Assembly: GCF_030272615.1 (NCBI RefSeq)
Contig: NC_081405.1
Span: forward strand, 650,644,920-650,704,919
Source: Cryptomeria japonica
Taxonomy: Eukaryota > Streptophyta > Pinopsida > Cupressales > Cupressaceae
Reading direction: 5' to 3'
Length of the DNA: 60,000 nt
Shown here: one piece after another, positions 43,773 through 55,107 of the stretch
Layout of the letters: every line of letters begins with the position of its first letter
Position numbering within the stretch: position 1 is the first letter of the stretch
The notes under the pieces: model-generated
Seen by the model: only the letters and a program-made list of their open reading frames with translations
The model's database searches: none
Told to the model about the DNA's origin: nothing
Translations under genes and position numbers: made by a program

Positions 43773-44620
43773 AAAATTAACTTTGCTTGGTCATATGCTG
43801 ATATGCCCGGAGTAGATCCACACTTAATCATGCATCACTTGTCCATTTCTACAGGAGCTAAACCAGTCAAGCAAAAGCTACGAAAGATGAATCCACAGGT
43901 GGCACTCATGGTCAAAACTGAACTAAAGAAATTATTAGACGTCGGATTCATTCGACCCATTGACTATGCAGAGTGGATTTCCAACATCGTTCTAGTATCA
44001 AAACTAGATGGTAGTATCAGAATATGCACTGACTTTAGAGACGTCAACAAAGCTTGTCCAAAGGACGACTTTCCTCTGCCCAGTATCGACATAATTGTAG
44101 ATCTTACAGCAGGCCACGCAATGCTCTCACTAATGGATGGTTTCTCAGGATATAATCAAATCAAAATAGCTCCTGAAGATCAAGATAAAACCGTGTTCAC
44201 CTGTCCTTGGGGAACGTATTGCTGGAATGTTATGCCTTTTGGCTTAAAGAATGCAGGGGCCACCTATCAAAGAGCAATGACCACAATATTCCATGACATG
44301 ATGCACACATTTATGGAAGACGATGTGGATGATTTATTAGCTAAATCCTTCACTAGAGCTGAACATCTTGGCATCCTAACAAAGATTTTTGATTGATTGG
44401 AGAAATTCCAAGTCAAGCTCAACCCTAAGAAGTGTGTCTTCGGGGTTACATCAGGCAAGTTACTAGGCTACATTGTCTCAGCAAAAGGTATTGAAGTAGA
44501 TCCAGCAAAGGTACAAGCCATTATGGACATGCCACCACCAAAGAATATCAATCAACTCAGATCTCTACAAGGATGACTTCAATCAATCAGGCGATTCATC
44601 GCTTAGCTAGCAGATAAATG
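43773..44620 (+). pseudogene. Family A right unit: reverse transcriptase
   Basis: Same frame: GAKPVKQKLRKMNPQ, FIRPIDYAEW, ICTDFRDVNKACPKDDFPLP, MDGFSGYNQIKI and MPFGLKNAGATYQRAM. The catalytic block is DVDD (44322-44333) because the Tyr codon TAT seen in family B is GAT here, a change expected to impair the enzyme. Stops: TGA 44394 (family B has Arg), TGA 44574 (Arg expected), TAG 44604 (Gln expected). Confidence 0.92.
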
Positions 44621-45130
44621 TCTGCCATTTAACCATTTACTACACAAAAATGTACCATTCAAATGGGAGGCCAAGTGTGCAGAATCTTTTTACCAAATCA
44701 AGCAGTACCTGATGAATCCACCAGTTCTGGTACCACCAGTCGCAGGAAAGCCTCTTATTTTATATATCTCAACAACAGATATATCACTGGGGGCACTATT
44801 GGCACAAGAAGATCAACAAGGAAAGGAATGTGCCATATATTATATCAGTAGGACATTGAATGGCTATGAACTCAACTATATATTCATTGAAAAGGCTTGC
44901 CTAATAGTGGTCTTCGCATCTCAGAAGTTTCGACATTATATGCTAGCACACACCATCAAGCTAGTAGCAAAAATTGATCCTCTCAAATATCTACTCAGCA
45001 AGGCAGCTCTTATAGGCCGATTGGCTAAATGGGTCATGATTCTCAGTGAGGTTGACATCCAATACATAGAAAGATGAGCCATCAAGGGACAAGCAATTGC
45101 AGATCAGCTGGCTAAAGCACCGCTACCAGG
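44621..45130 (+). pseudogene. Family A right unit: first RNase H (degenerate)
   Basis: LILYISTTDISLGALLAQ lacks the usual first catalytic Asp of Ty3/gypsy RNase H at the YIS position, as in family B. YYISRTLNGYELNY and LAKWVMILSEVDIQY follow. TGA at 45075 interrupts before AIKGQAIADQLA, which ends the domain. Confidence 0.85.
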
Positions 45131-45653
45131 AAAACACAACATGGAGATCGAATTTCCAGATAGGGGCGTTCTTACTCTTTCTACTAAACAATGGACCCTA
45201 TACTTTGACGGATCCTATACACAACATGGTTCAGGAGCTGGCATTTTGTTCATCACTCCTTAAGGACACACTATACCAAGATCATATAGGCTTATGTTTC
45301 CATGCACAAATAATGTGGTTGAATATGAGGCACTGGTCACAAGCATCAAAATGGCCGTAGAATGGAAAATCACAGAGTTAAAGGTCTATGGAGACTCGCA
45401 ACTGGTTGTCCATCAAATCAACAATGACTATCAGACAAAGGATGACAAGCTACTACCCTACAAATGAATGGTGGATGACTTCAAACAGTATTTTGTGCAC
45501 ATCACCTTCGAGCAAATACCAAGGTTGAACAACAAAGCAACCGATGCAATGGCTACTATCGCTTCAATACTACAAATTCCAGAGCAACAGAGTCATTACG
45601 AGTTCCTAGTAGACAAACTGTTCTCCCCCGCCTATGACCACTCTGGATCCTAA
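45131..45653 (+). pseudogene. Family A right unit: archaeal-type RNase H
   Basis: WTLYFDGSYTQHGSGAGI, VEYEAL, YGDSQLVV and NKATDAMATI give the D-E-D-D set. Stops: TAA 45261 (Gln codon in the family B homologue), TGA 45465 (the left unit has CGA at this codon) and TAA 45651. Sequence here is about 97% identical by eye to the left unit. Confidence 0.9.
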
Positions 45654-46942
45654 GTTATCTATGCCTTGGCTGGTTCAGATTCTCTGTTATATGGACCAAT
45701 ATACGACTACCTCAAACACAATATCTTACCCATTGACCAATCCCATAACCAAAAACGTAACTTTATCCGACAAGCTGCCCGCTACACCCTTACCGCAGAT
45801 ACTTTGTATCGTCGAGGACTTGATGGTACTCTTCTTCGTTGCCTTGATCGTAATGATTTCGATTCTGCTTTGCATGAACTTCACGAAGGTATTTGTGGGA
45901 CACATTCAAGTGGTACTACTCTTGTAAAAAGCTTCTAAGGATGGGATACTACTGGCCTACAATGGAAAAAGACTCATATCACTTCGCCAAGAAATGTCCT
46001 AAATGCAAGATCCATGGTAACCTCATACATGCACCAACACAGGAACTGCAGCCATTTACAACATCCTGGCCCTTTTGTCAGTAGGGATTGGACTTAGTAG
46101 GCAAAATTCATCCTTCATCTTCAAATGGACACAAATTCATTATAAATGCAACAAAATATTTTACCAAATGGATAGAAGCAGTTCCTATGACCACAGTAAC
46201 CAGGAAACAAATTGTCTCTTTTATCCTCAATTATTTAATCTGCAGATATGGTATTCCAAGTTCAATCATCACGGATAATGGACGGCCCTTCAAGAATCAA
46301 GATGTCCAAGAACTATGTGAAAAATTCAAAATCCAACATAGGTTCTCTACACCATATTACCCACAGGGAAATGGTCCAGCAGAAGCATCAAACAAGACAA
46401 TACTGAAAATCCTAAAGAAAACAGTGAATGATGCAGGCAAAGATTGGCACGTGCAACTCAATCCAGCACTTTGGGCATAAAGAACCAGCATCCGCACACC
46501 TACAGGAGCCACACCATATTCATTGGTATATGGATCAGAAGCCATTTTACCCCTGGAGGTAGAAATCCCATCTCTCAGAGTCTCTTTGAAAGGCTTAATC
46601 CCAGATGAAGAGTATCGAGTTAACCGACTGCAAGAACTTGAGCTATTAGATGAAAGACACCAACATGCTTACACTCATCTTAAAGCATATCAGCAACGCA
46701 TGTGCAGGAGCTACAATCACAAGGTCATTCCCCGAAACTTTAAAGTTGGTGACCTAGTCCTCAAAGAAAATCCAAGAAATTAGCAAGATCGAGAAAAGAA
46801 AGGGAAATTTGAACCTAACTGGTTGGGTCCGTATGTTATCATATCAGTCTATGGATCAGGTGCCTATCAGCTAACAAATTCTGAAGGAGATGTGCTCGAC
46901 GAACCAACCAACAACATCCATCTAAAGAGGTACTACACTTAA
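45654..46942 (+). pseudogene. Family A right unit: integrase
   Basis: Zinc region LHELHEGICG...CPKCKIHG and core GLDLVGKIHP, IITDNGRPFKN and NGPAEASNKT (Glu kept; Gln before it is Pro). A one-base loss near 45925 (CTTGTAAAA; left copy CTTGCTAAAA) shifts the frame. Stops: TAG 46082 (Trp codon, shared with the left copy), TAA 46478 (left copy TAC), TAG 46781 (left copy CAG). GPY/F block NWLGPYVI near 46820; normal end TAA 46940. Confidence 0.92.
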
Positions 46943-48312
46943 GTGGCCTAGTGCACGGAAAAAGCCAAAATAAGCAAAAAAAAAAAAAAAATCAAAAAAG
47001 TCTAGAAAAAGCAAAAACAGAGAGTACAAATAAAAACAAATGGTGAAAACATGGTAAAAAGGCGCTCTTGTGAAAGAACAGCTTCTCTATCTATTTCCAT
47101 GCCATTTTATCCATACAAACACTATCGGCCATCACCCGACACTTAGCCCATATCCATTCAGGACATACTTAGCGTAGTCACTATCCTGATTTGTCTATAT
47201 ATATCCTCTTACCACATCCTACCATGGCTTGGAAATCACTGTACATGATCATATCAAGAGGCACACTCAGCTAGGGCCATTAACTTGTTCAAAAACTTGC
47301 AAATATTCAAGACATCACAACTATTGCAAAAACTCAGAAGCATGACATCCAACAAACAAAACTACGCTTCATCACAAAAACCAAAACAAAACAATTCACA
47401 AACATACCAAGGATGGATGATTTTCTGAAGTACTAAATATTGCATTCTTGCATAAAGTCTTGACTAGTTTTGTATTTTGAACTTTTTGAATTATTGGATT
47501 CTCTTCCTTGTCTCACTAAATGCTTCACAGCTAGAGTCAAGAGGAACTTCCAATATTTTTTTAGTCTTCTATCTGGGAGAAGATCACTTGTACTGTGTGA
47601 ACACATGCCTCAAGACGTGATACATCGAATATCACTGAAGGCCTGATTCCACTTCACGCATACAAATCATCAAATCTTGTCTGTTTATGCAATACACACT
47701 CAGGTCGTCCTGGTTCAATTATACCTTGACGCTTGTGCTATCTTGCAAAATAAAAAATCATGTAAATTTTTCTCAGGTCATTATGGTTCAATTATACCAT
47801 TATGCTTGTATAAATTTTCAACATATCCTAAACAAATCAATGCTCAATGATGAAACCTACAAAGAAAGCAAAAAACATATGGTTATATCGGATGGCAAAT
47901 ACAGAATGAGGGATGCTCCAAAAACCTTAGTTGCATATCATTTTACATGTTTGCATATCATTTTAACATCATTTGCATATCATTTTACAATTAGTTGCAT
48001 ATCATTTAACATCATGGCATATCATTTTACATGTTTGCATATCATTTTAACATCTCATTTTCAAGATACATCTCACAGCATATAAAAGCATACATCCTGC
48101 ATCATACATTACATCATATATTTAAGCATTGCATCATCACATAAAATAACCCACATAACATGCATCCATATAAACACATCACATGATAAAAAATGGTGCC
48201 ATATATATATATATATATCTCAAAAACTGATCAAAATGTACAAAATGTGTCCAAACACTGTGTCCAGTACAAAGAATAACAAATGCTCAAAATATAACAG
48301 AGACCATGTCTC
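46943..48312. other. Family A right unit: noncoding spacer
   Basis: It matches 14291-15694 of the left unit: A-rich run, TGGTGAAAAC...GGCGC, TTGCATATCATTTTAC repeats (47931-48056) and a TA microsatellite (48201-48218). No coding domain. Confidence 0.65.
47931..48056. repeat. Short tandem repeats of TTGCATATCATTTTAC (right unit)
   Basis: About six imperfect units of 20-22 bp, at the position of the longer left-unit array (15287-15432). Confidence 0.75.
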
Positions 48313-50179
48313 TCAATTATGACTATCCCCTGACGGAGATGGTCTCACTCAAGATGCACCTGCCCCTGGATCTCTAGGAGGGTCCTGTCTCAGTGGCCCT
48401 CTAACACCTCGGCTCTCAGATCGCGATCCAGTGGCTCGAGATCGACTAGATTTCGACTGTGCAAAACTCTGAACTCGCCGGTCCCTGGGTACTATAGCCT
48501 CATAGTGCCGCCTATAATACTCTGCCTCCTGCGCTCTCAGCGCTAACTCTCTCAGGGTGTCTCTCATCGGACCACCCGCCGCTGCTCTCTACATCCTCAC
48601 CACCACCTCCTCCGCTCGCCCCCTCCGCTCTATCTCAGTGTCTCACTCAGTAGTCAACTGAAAAATTTGTCGCTGATAGGTCAAAATCTGTGCCTGCAGC
48701 TGCTGCATAGTAATCTGCAAGGTCCGTATCTGAGCATCCTCCATATGACCTGGCACTCAAACTTGTAGCGGTACCTGTGCTAGAGGAACCCCTCCCACTC
48801 GGCCTGTCCTCGGTACTGGAGGTGGGAGTACATCCGTCCTCCTCCTCTGTGCTGGTCGACTAGGCTCATCCTCACCCCCCACTACGGCTAGCACCTCCCC
48901 CACTCTCCCCTCTCTACCGGCTTCGATAGCTAATCCACCTCTCCCCCTCTCTATCCTCCCCTATTGCACCTCATCTGTCATACCCGCATCCTGAATCTCC
49001 AGGGCATAGTCCCAGATCTGCCTGGCCAATCCCACAAACTCCTCCACTGCCACGACACTATCAATGGTCGGCCCCCAATCGGCCACATCCTGCTGCCGTC
49101 GTGCATATAGGCACGCTCCCTGAGGAATACCCTGCTTGCGCCCAAACTACCTCAAAACTCGGGTCACCACAAATCGCTCAATCACGAACGGGGTCCTCCC
49201 AATCAGGTACCTGGTCATGAATACAAAGGGCATCTCCAGCCCATCCTCCGCCCGCACCTCACATCCTGTATATGGTTGCCAGGTGACCGTATCTATATCA
49301 TCAAAAACCCTCCTCCAATGCTCTAGTTTTCCCAGCTTATGCTGGACAACTAGACCCTTGTATCCGTAGGCATATGCACATCCTACGGGCCTGTCCCTAT
49401 CTGCTAGTGGTCTCGCTGCTGGAATGTGCTCCTAGCACCATACCTATAATAATGTCACGCCAGCTGACAAACTGTCATAACCGAGGTATACTACCTCATG
49501 CAGACTCCTGTATAAATGAGCCAGCATAGCTGACCCCCATGCAAACCTCCGTCCCTGTGTAATCATCTCCTCCAAAACTAGCCCCCATCACACCAAAAAT
49601 CCCTTTGACCTGCGATCAGGACAAAGGAATCCACCAATGAACCCTGCTAGTACGGATGGCAGCGGTGCATAATCTAAGTCCAAAAACTCCTACCATGGGA
49701 TCTCATAGCTGCAGACTGTATCATCCTGGAATATGCAGCGCGGTGCCTCTGTACAGCCCTCCTCTGACTGCTCATAGGGTAGTAGTGCCCCTACTACAGG
49801 GATACGCAAGATCCTGTAACAGTCCTCAGGTGTGACTGTCATCTCTCCCGTAGCAAAATGGAAGGTGTTCGTATCACTGTGCCACCTCTCTGCCAAAGCT
49901 GTCAATAGCCCCTGGTTCACAGTGAACCGAGGCATATGCAAGAGAGAAGTCAATCGACATCTCTCAATAATGTCCAGGTCGGCCTGCGACAACTGCGGTA
50001 TCAATGTCCATGGTCTGGAAAATCTCTCACGTTACTGCACCACACCCAATCGCTCCTGTCAACAAGTAAAACAAATCTAATATTAGTTTCCACATCAAAA
50101 CAAAGATATCAAAATCAAACTTACATCAACAACATGAAACAATTTGCTCATCTATATCAAAGTTCAAAATCCTATCATT

Positions 50180-50360
50180 TCATATCAACTTGTAAAACAA
50201 CTCAAGTTTTCAAAAACCATATCAAAACTTGTAACACAACTCAAGTCTCCAAAATCACATAAGCTTGTAAAACAACTCAAGTTTCCCACCCATATCAGCT
50301 TGTAAAACAACTCAAGTTTCCAACCCATATCGGCTTGTAACACAACTCAAGCTTCACACA
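50180..50360. repeat. ~36-bp tandem repeats in the antisense-gene intron (right copy)
   Basis: Five imperfect copies of CTTGTAAAACAACTCAAG, homologous to 17545-17728. Confidence 0.85.
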
Positions 50361-50551
50361 TTGAACTTGAAATAGAACATGCAAAAAAAATCATATTTTG
50401 ATAAACACAACACAATGATATCTATGGATAACTTGGAAAATCGCAAATCAAAACAAGTTATATCAACCCTCATATTGGACAAAAGCATAAAATCATGACA
50501 GACAGACCAAATCAAATTTTCAAATCGGCTCATCTCGCAAAAATTTTTCAG

Positions 50552-51008
50552 ATGCGCTAAAACAGATACCCAATGCGCTAAAAAACCTTGACGCGCTAAG
50601 CTGTCTCTCCTACGCACTAATCTAGTTATCCTATGTGCTAGATTGACTCTATGCACTAAAATTTTCACCCCATGCACCGCCTAACCTACCTAATGCGCTA
50701 GACTCTGTCTACGCGCTAATCTACACTTTCTAGGCGCTACCTGTTTGGCCCTATGCGCTAGGTTAACCCTACGCGCTAAACCCCCTTACCTATGTGAACC
50801 CCTGCGACCCCTATGCGCTAGGTCCACCCTACGCGCTAACTTGTTGACCCGACACGCTACCCTACGCCTGCCATGCGCTATTCTACCTATATGCGCTAAC
50901 ATATTTTTGCTATGTGCTATCCTATTTCTTTCGGACGCGACCCCTAAAATTAAACTTGATGCACTACTCTAAACTTCGTATGCGCTAAACTACGCCCTAG
51001 ACGCACTA
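50552..51008 (-). repeat. Phased ATGCGCTA array, right copy
   Basis: Copies start at 50552, 50573, 50591, 50612, 50633, 50651, 50672, 50693, 50711, 50732, 50753, 50771, 50792, 50813, 50831, 50852, 50873, 50891, 50912, then 50959, 50980 and 51001. The steps again repeat as 18, 21, 21. Individual sites have changed between the two copies (for example ATGCACTA here, ATGCGCTA at 18020), mostly C/T or G/A. Confidence 0.9.
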
Positions 51009-51244
51009 AACCGTTAAACCCGAACTTTGAAATTCAAAAAATGACTAAAAATGACAAAATGAAAATTCAAAAAAGGGTCAAAAAAGTTGACTTACTGGTG
51101 GTCCACGCGATGCAGGTCTCTGATACCTCCGAACACGCTCGAAACGGTGTCTATGATAAAGAATAGGCATTTTCTCTGCAGACCAAATTCTCTTTCTTCA
51201 AAGTTAACAAAGCACAAATGAATCTAAATCAAGCCCTTTTCCCC

Positions 51245-51251
51245 TTTTATA
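51245..51251 (-). promoter_or_regulatory. TATA box of the antisense PMD gene, right copy
   Basis: Minus strand CCTATAAAAGGGG, 75 bp upstream of the exon 1 ATG, as in the left copy. Confidence 0.65.
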
Positions 51252-51604
51252 GGAGGAAAATGAAATTAGGGTTAGCCAAATGGACCTGTAATATGGTCGC
51301 GGTCTCCCCTATACCATAACATTTGTAACTTATCGGGAGATGAATCAATTTGCACACATTTCACATGCATGAAATCATACACATCATACACAACTCATCA
51401 AATTAAATCAAAAAAATTTCAAAATATTGATTCATCTCCCGAGGGGGCATCACCATCAAATATCGAATCTGGGGCATCACACATCAAATCAAAACCGGGG
51501 CACAACTGACAAATCAAAAGAGCGACACAAAAATTGCATTTGATCATAAATCATGATAAAACACATCATTTTCTTTGAAATAACATGTGCACACATGTCA
51601 CTTC

Positions 51605-51618
51605 AAAGAGGGGCAAAA
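51605..51618 (+). promoter_or_regulatory. Polypurine tract, family A right unit
   Basis: AAAGAGGGGCAAAA directly before the right LTR. Confidence 0.92.
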
Positions 51619-53082
51619 TGTAGACGTATAAAAATGAGCATATTCCTAAATGAATATTTTATGTTCATTTCTCTATTTAATTAAATCCAATTTAATTAAA
51701 TTATCCACATTCCTCTATTTAATTAAGTAAATTACTCAATTTATTTAAATTAAATTCACTATACCCATTTAATAAATAAATAATTTTATTCAATTAAATC
51801 CCCCCTATCCACTTTTAATTAAATTCAAATTTAATTAAATAGTTATCCTAAATTGAATAAATCAAATTTATTTAATTGCAACCAAATTGAATAAAATACT
51901 TTATTTCAATTAAATCCTATTACCCCCCCATCCACTTGCAAAATCCCAAACCCCTTTCTAATCCCTTCTAGAATCTTCTAATCGCTTCTAATTAACTTAA
52001 CCCCTCCTCTAAACTTTGTCACATCCCTAAGCAAAGGGAAGTCACTTCTCAAAACCTCAAAGTCTTTGATAACCATTAAAGGGTTTCAACCTTCAACCAC
52101 TAAATGGCTCAAAGTCTTTGATAACCATTGAAGGCTTTCAACCTTCAACCACTTAATCCCCAAAATCTCCAATAACCATTAATGGTTAACTCAAACCCTC
52201 CTACATGGTTAAAACATTTGTTTTGACTCAACCTTCATCCAACCCAAGGGTCTCATCAGGCCATTAATGCTTTGACCATGATTATCTCTTAATCATCTGC
52301 ACAAAGGTTTATCCTTGGATTAACTCTTAATCCAGTGGGTAATCTTAATTTAGACTTGACCCTTAGCCTCTAGATAACCATGAGGTCTTCTCAGGCATTC
52401 AATGTCTCCAACCCCTTCTCTCAATCCAACCCTATGTTGACACTTGTCACCATTTCATTGGTGCCAATTACAAACATGGATCCCCAACTTTCAAACTCAA
52501 CCCTTGATTAAACCATTCAATCTTGACCATCCATTTCCCTGTTTTTGCTATAAATAGAGCTCTCATTCCTCCATAACAATCATCCTTCAAATTTGTAGCA
52601 TCACACTTATGCTCAAATACATTCAAGCTTTCTCATTTCATATATGCTCATCATTTAGCCTCTTTTAGATCAAGAATTAGACTAAATATGCATGTTTAGA
52701 ATAATTTCTTTATCATTTTAGCTCAATCATAGACTAAATATATTATGTTAGGATAGTATTCATACTAATCTTGTCATCTTATCATTTAGTTTATTGCATT
52801 TCTAAGATCATACATAGCTTAGCATACCTTTCACACTAAAAACTATCAGTGCATCCCTCGTTCTTGCATTTGCCATCCCTGAACCATTTTGCACAGTAAT
52901 CTGAGAGCAAAACATTGGTTTGAGGGACATTGTGAGATAGAGAACCATGGGACCCACCTTGGGAAGCTGAGTAATACGCTATTACTCCATAGCTTGCACC
53001 AAGAAGTCCTGTGTGTGTGTGGACTAATATTATAACATATTTTCACATATTGAGTTTTATCAGCCCACTTTTCCCGCATACA
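51619..53082 (+). repeat. Right (3') LTR of family A (1464 bp)
   Basis: Starts TGTAGACG, ends CGCATACA, TATA box at 52549-52556. Same length as the middle LTR and followed by GTTAT, which matches the sequence before the left LTR. Confidence 0.95.
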
Positions 53083-53087
53083 GTTAT
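53083..53087 (+). repeat. Right target-site duplication (GTTAT) of the family A locus
   Basis: Matches 11971-11975, so the whole 41-kb locus replaced a single point in the flanking DNA. Confidence 0.85.
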
Positions 53088-54029
53088 TACTTGATTAAAA
53101 TATGGTAAACTCCCTTACGCCCGAGAGGTCTAGACTTCACGCATCCTTACAAGGAACCTCATGAAAGTTAGTCTCTCGTGACCCCCAAATGTCGTAAAGG
53201 ATCCCACTCCCTCTACATGGATCCAAAAACAATAAAACAAGAGGCTTCTACACAAGTAAAAATTGGACACAATGCCAACAATGCCAAATCATAACATACA
53301 CATACCCAAAAAACTAAACAACAACACATATGGAAGAACGAGCCTCTTAACCGAAAGAATATGACCAACTCATGATACCACTGCAACTAAGACATATCAA
53401 CATCGCAAAGTCTTCACACTCACTACCACAAAATCAACAGTATGGATATTTCCTCCTCATGACAAAATCACCATGAGAGCATGTCTAAATGGGCAAATAA
53501 ATCTCATGATACACAAGTAGAAATAAAAACTCACACTAACCACTGGTTTTAAACTAAATGACACAAACAGCCTCTGGATGCAAAGCATAAACTAAAGAGA
53601 CTCTTAGTTAAAAAAGGTTGACTTAATGGAAATCCACAAATACAATGACTCTAGGGTATACTTGCGTGTATATATGTAAGTTTGTATGCATATCCAATAT
53701 AATTTAACATTGCCTAATTACATAACAACAATAATAACAATAAGGCCAATGATATAACATCGTGTTACAATAATACTATTATTAATATCACTAAAATATC
53801 ATCTGGTTTATTGGCACTATATTATTAATTTATTATTTAAATGCCTTAATCTATTAAAATCCATTAACTATATATATATATATATATATTTGTTATTATT
53901 TTATATATAAAAATTGATTTGAATTAATTTTTATTAACTAATATATATATTAATATATTTTTTTTGTGTTTTAAAATTTGAAAAATAAAATAAAATAAAA
54001 CAATTAATTTTTTATCCCCACGTTGGGGA
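53088..54029. other. Unassigned AT-rich flank
   Basis: No coding domain. Contains a TA microsatellite (53869-53889) and A/T-rich low complexity up to the foldback. It is the original right neighbour of 11970. Confidence 0.5.
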
Positions 54030-54163
54030 GGTGCTCACAGCACCCCCCAATGATATGGTGGGTGTTGTTGCACCCACCCATATCGTGGGTGGTGTTGCAC
54101 AATACCACCACGATATGGTGGGGTGCAGCAACATCCCCCATATCGTGGGGTGCTGGGAGCACC
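54030..54163. repeat. 134-bp foldback (imperfect palindrome)
   Basis: The outer arms GGTGCTCACAGCACCCC and GGGGTGCTGGGAGCACC pair in 16 of 17 positions. The inner halves also pair, through CGATATGG/CCATATCG and TGTTG...GCAACA words, so nearly the whole segment folds on itself. It is GC-rich in AT-rich surroundings. No coding frame is meaningful. It could be a small inverted-repeat element or a degenerate local satellite. Confidence 0.8.
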
Positions 54164-55068
54164 CAACCCCACAATAATGGGGTTTGACAGCAAAGGCCGC
54201 TCCCTAACTAAAACCATTTTTTTTGGTTTAAGATGCTCTTTATTTAAAAAAAAAAAATTGTTTAAAAAAATCCATTTTACATTAAACAATCTCAATGTCA
54301 AATAACAAAAGTCTCAAGAAAGAGAATGGGGGTTTTGACAACACCCAAATTGAAGGAGGCAGTCCCAAATCCAATTTTTTTTATATATCAGGGAAATTAA
54401 TAACAATCAAATTAACAGTATAATTCTAAACAAGACAAGATTGAAATCAGAAATTTCTCTTGAGTTTTCTTTCCCCAATCCAACCAAGGAGGTTTATTTT
54501 CAATAGTGAAATTAAAATGGAATTTTCACCCAACAAACTTGAAATGACAACATATCATTTTGTACACAAAACCCATTGGAAGAAACCAGATTTTGAATTC
54601 ATGAGGGAAAGGAAATAAACATCTCATTTCTAATTTTTGTTTGCTTTCATATCATGGAAGAAAGAAAAAGAAACAAGGGGAAATCAAAGCCCTACCTCTT
54701 ATTGGAGACAAATGGTGAAAAGAGAGGAGTTTGGGTAGTAAACAATCCACTAGCAACAAGATTTTTCCAGCTCTTCAATATTCCCCTTCAATTTCTCCAA
54801 CAATCTTCTTCTCAAAACCACCAAGAATCAAGAAAAACATATGAAGAGAAAAGAATACCCAAAATAAAACCCTAGATCTCTTTCAAAATGGGAGAATAAA
54901 ATATTGGAATCACCATTCCACATTTTATGTGATTTTTAAAAATCTATTTTCTCATTGAGCTTTTTAAAAAAAAAAACTTTCAAACTAAAAGATTGAATAT
55001 TAAAATATAGTGAAATATAATAAGTAAAATATTATAACTTATCTCTTTCTAATCATCCAAATTATGTT

Positions 55069-55070
<2 letters not shown>
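54164..55070. other. AT-rich unassigned sequence
   Basis: A 73-codon frame at 54654-54875 is Lys/Gln-rich with no recognised domain, and A/T homopolymers are frequent. Nothing else is supported. Confidence 0.5.

Positions 55071-55106
<36 letters not shown>
55071..55106. repeat. (TG)n microsatellite
   Basis: About 18 TG dinucleotides without interruption. Confidence 0.97.

Positions 55107-55107
<1 letters not shown>

Larger units (their letters stand above)
50056..51095 (-). other. Predicted intron of the antisense PMD gene, right copy
   Basis: Same donor, acceptor, phase and length as the left copy. Contains the ~36-bp repeats (50180-50360) and the phased ATGCGCTA array. Confidence 0.75.
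48313..51170 (-). pseudogene. Antisense spliced PMD gene, family A right copy
   Basis: Exon 1 is 51170-51096 (75 nt, donor GTAAGT), the intron 51095-50056 (1040 bp, acceptor ...CTTGTTGACAG), exon 2 50055-48313. Exon 2 keeps one reading frame from PMD to tail. The 13 bp missing in the left copy are present here near 48615, and the CAG codons that became TAG on the left (about 16910 and 16367) are intact here. It still has its own stops, for example TAA near 50033 (TCA on the left) and TGA near 48351 (GGA on the left). Comparing both copies gives a protein of roughly 600 residues: short basic N-terminus, PMD, charged linker, coiled coil, SR-rich tail. Confidence 0.8.
11971..53087 (+). mobile_element. 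Three-LTR tandem Ty3/gypsy (Tat-type) locus, family A, with nested family B element
   Basis: Three copies of one LTR lie in the same orientation (11976 truncated, 18988, 51619) and the outermost pair is bounded by the same 5-bp duplication GTTAT, so they belong to one insertion. The middle LTR has a polypurine tract before it and a PBS after it, so it serves as 3' LTR of the left unit and 5' LTR of the right unit. The left unit lost gag and most of pol. The right unit spans 18988-53082 and is interrupted by family B at 22221-38324. Coding order (gag, protease, RT, RNase H, archaeal-type RNase H, integrase) is Ty3/gypsy of the Tat lineage. Confidence 0.85.

Noticed and set aside
54654-54875. 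73-codon plus-strand frame beginning MEERKRNKGK
   Set aside because: No domain, no promoter or partner gene; AT-rich surroundings make chance frames likely.
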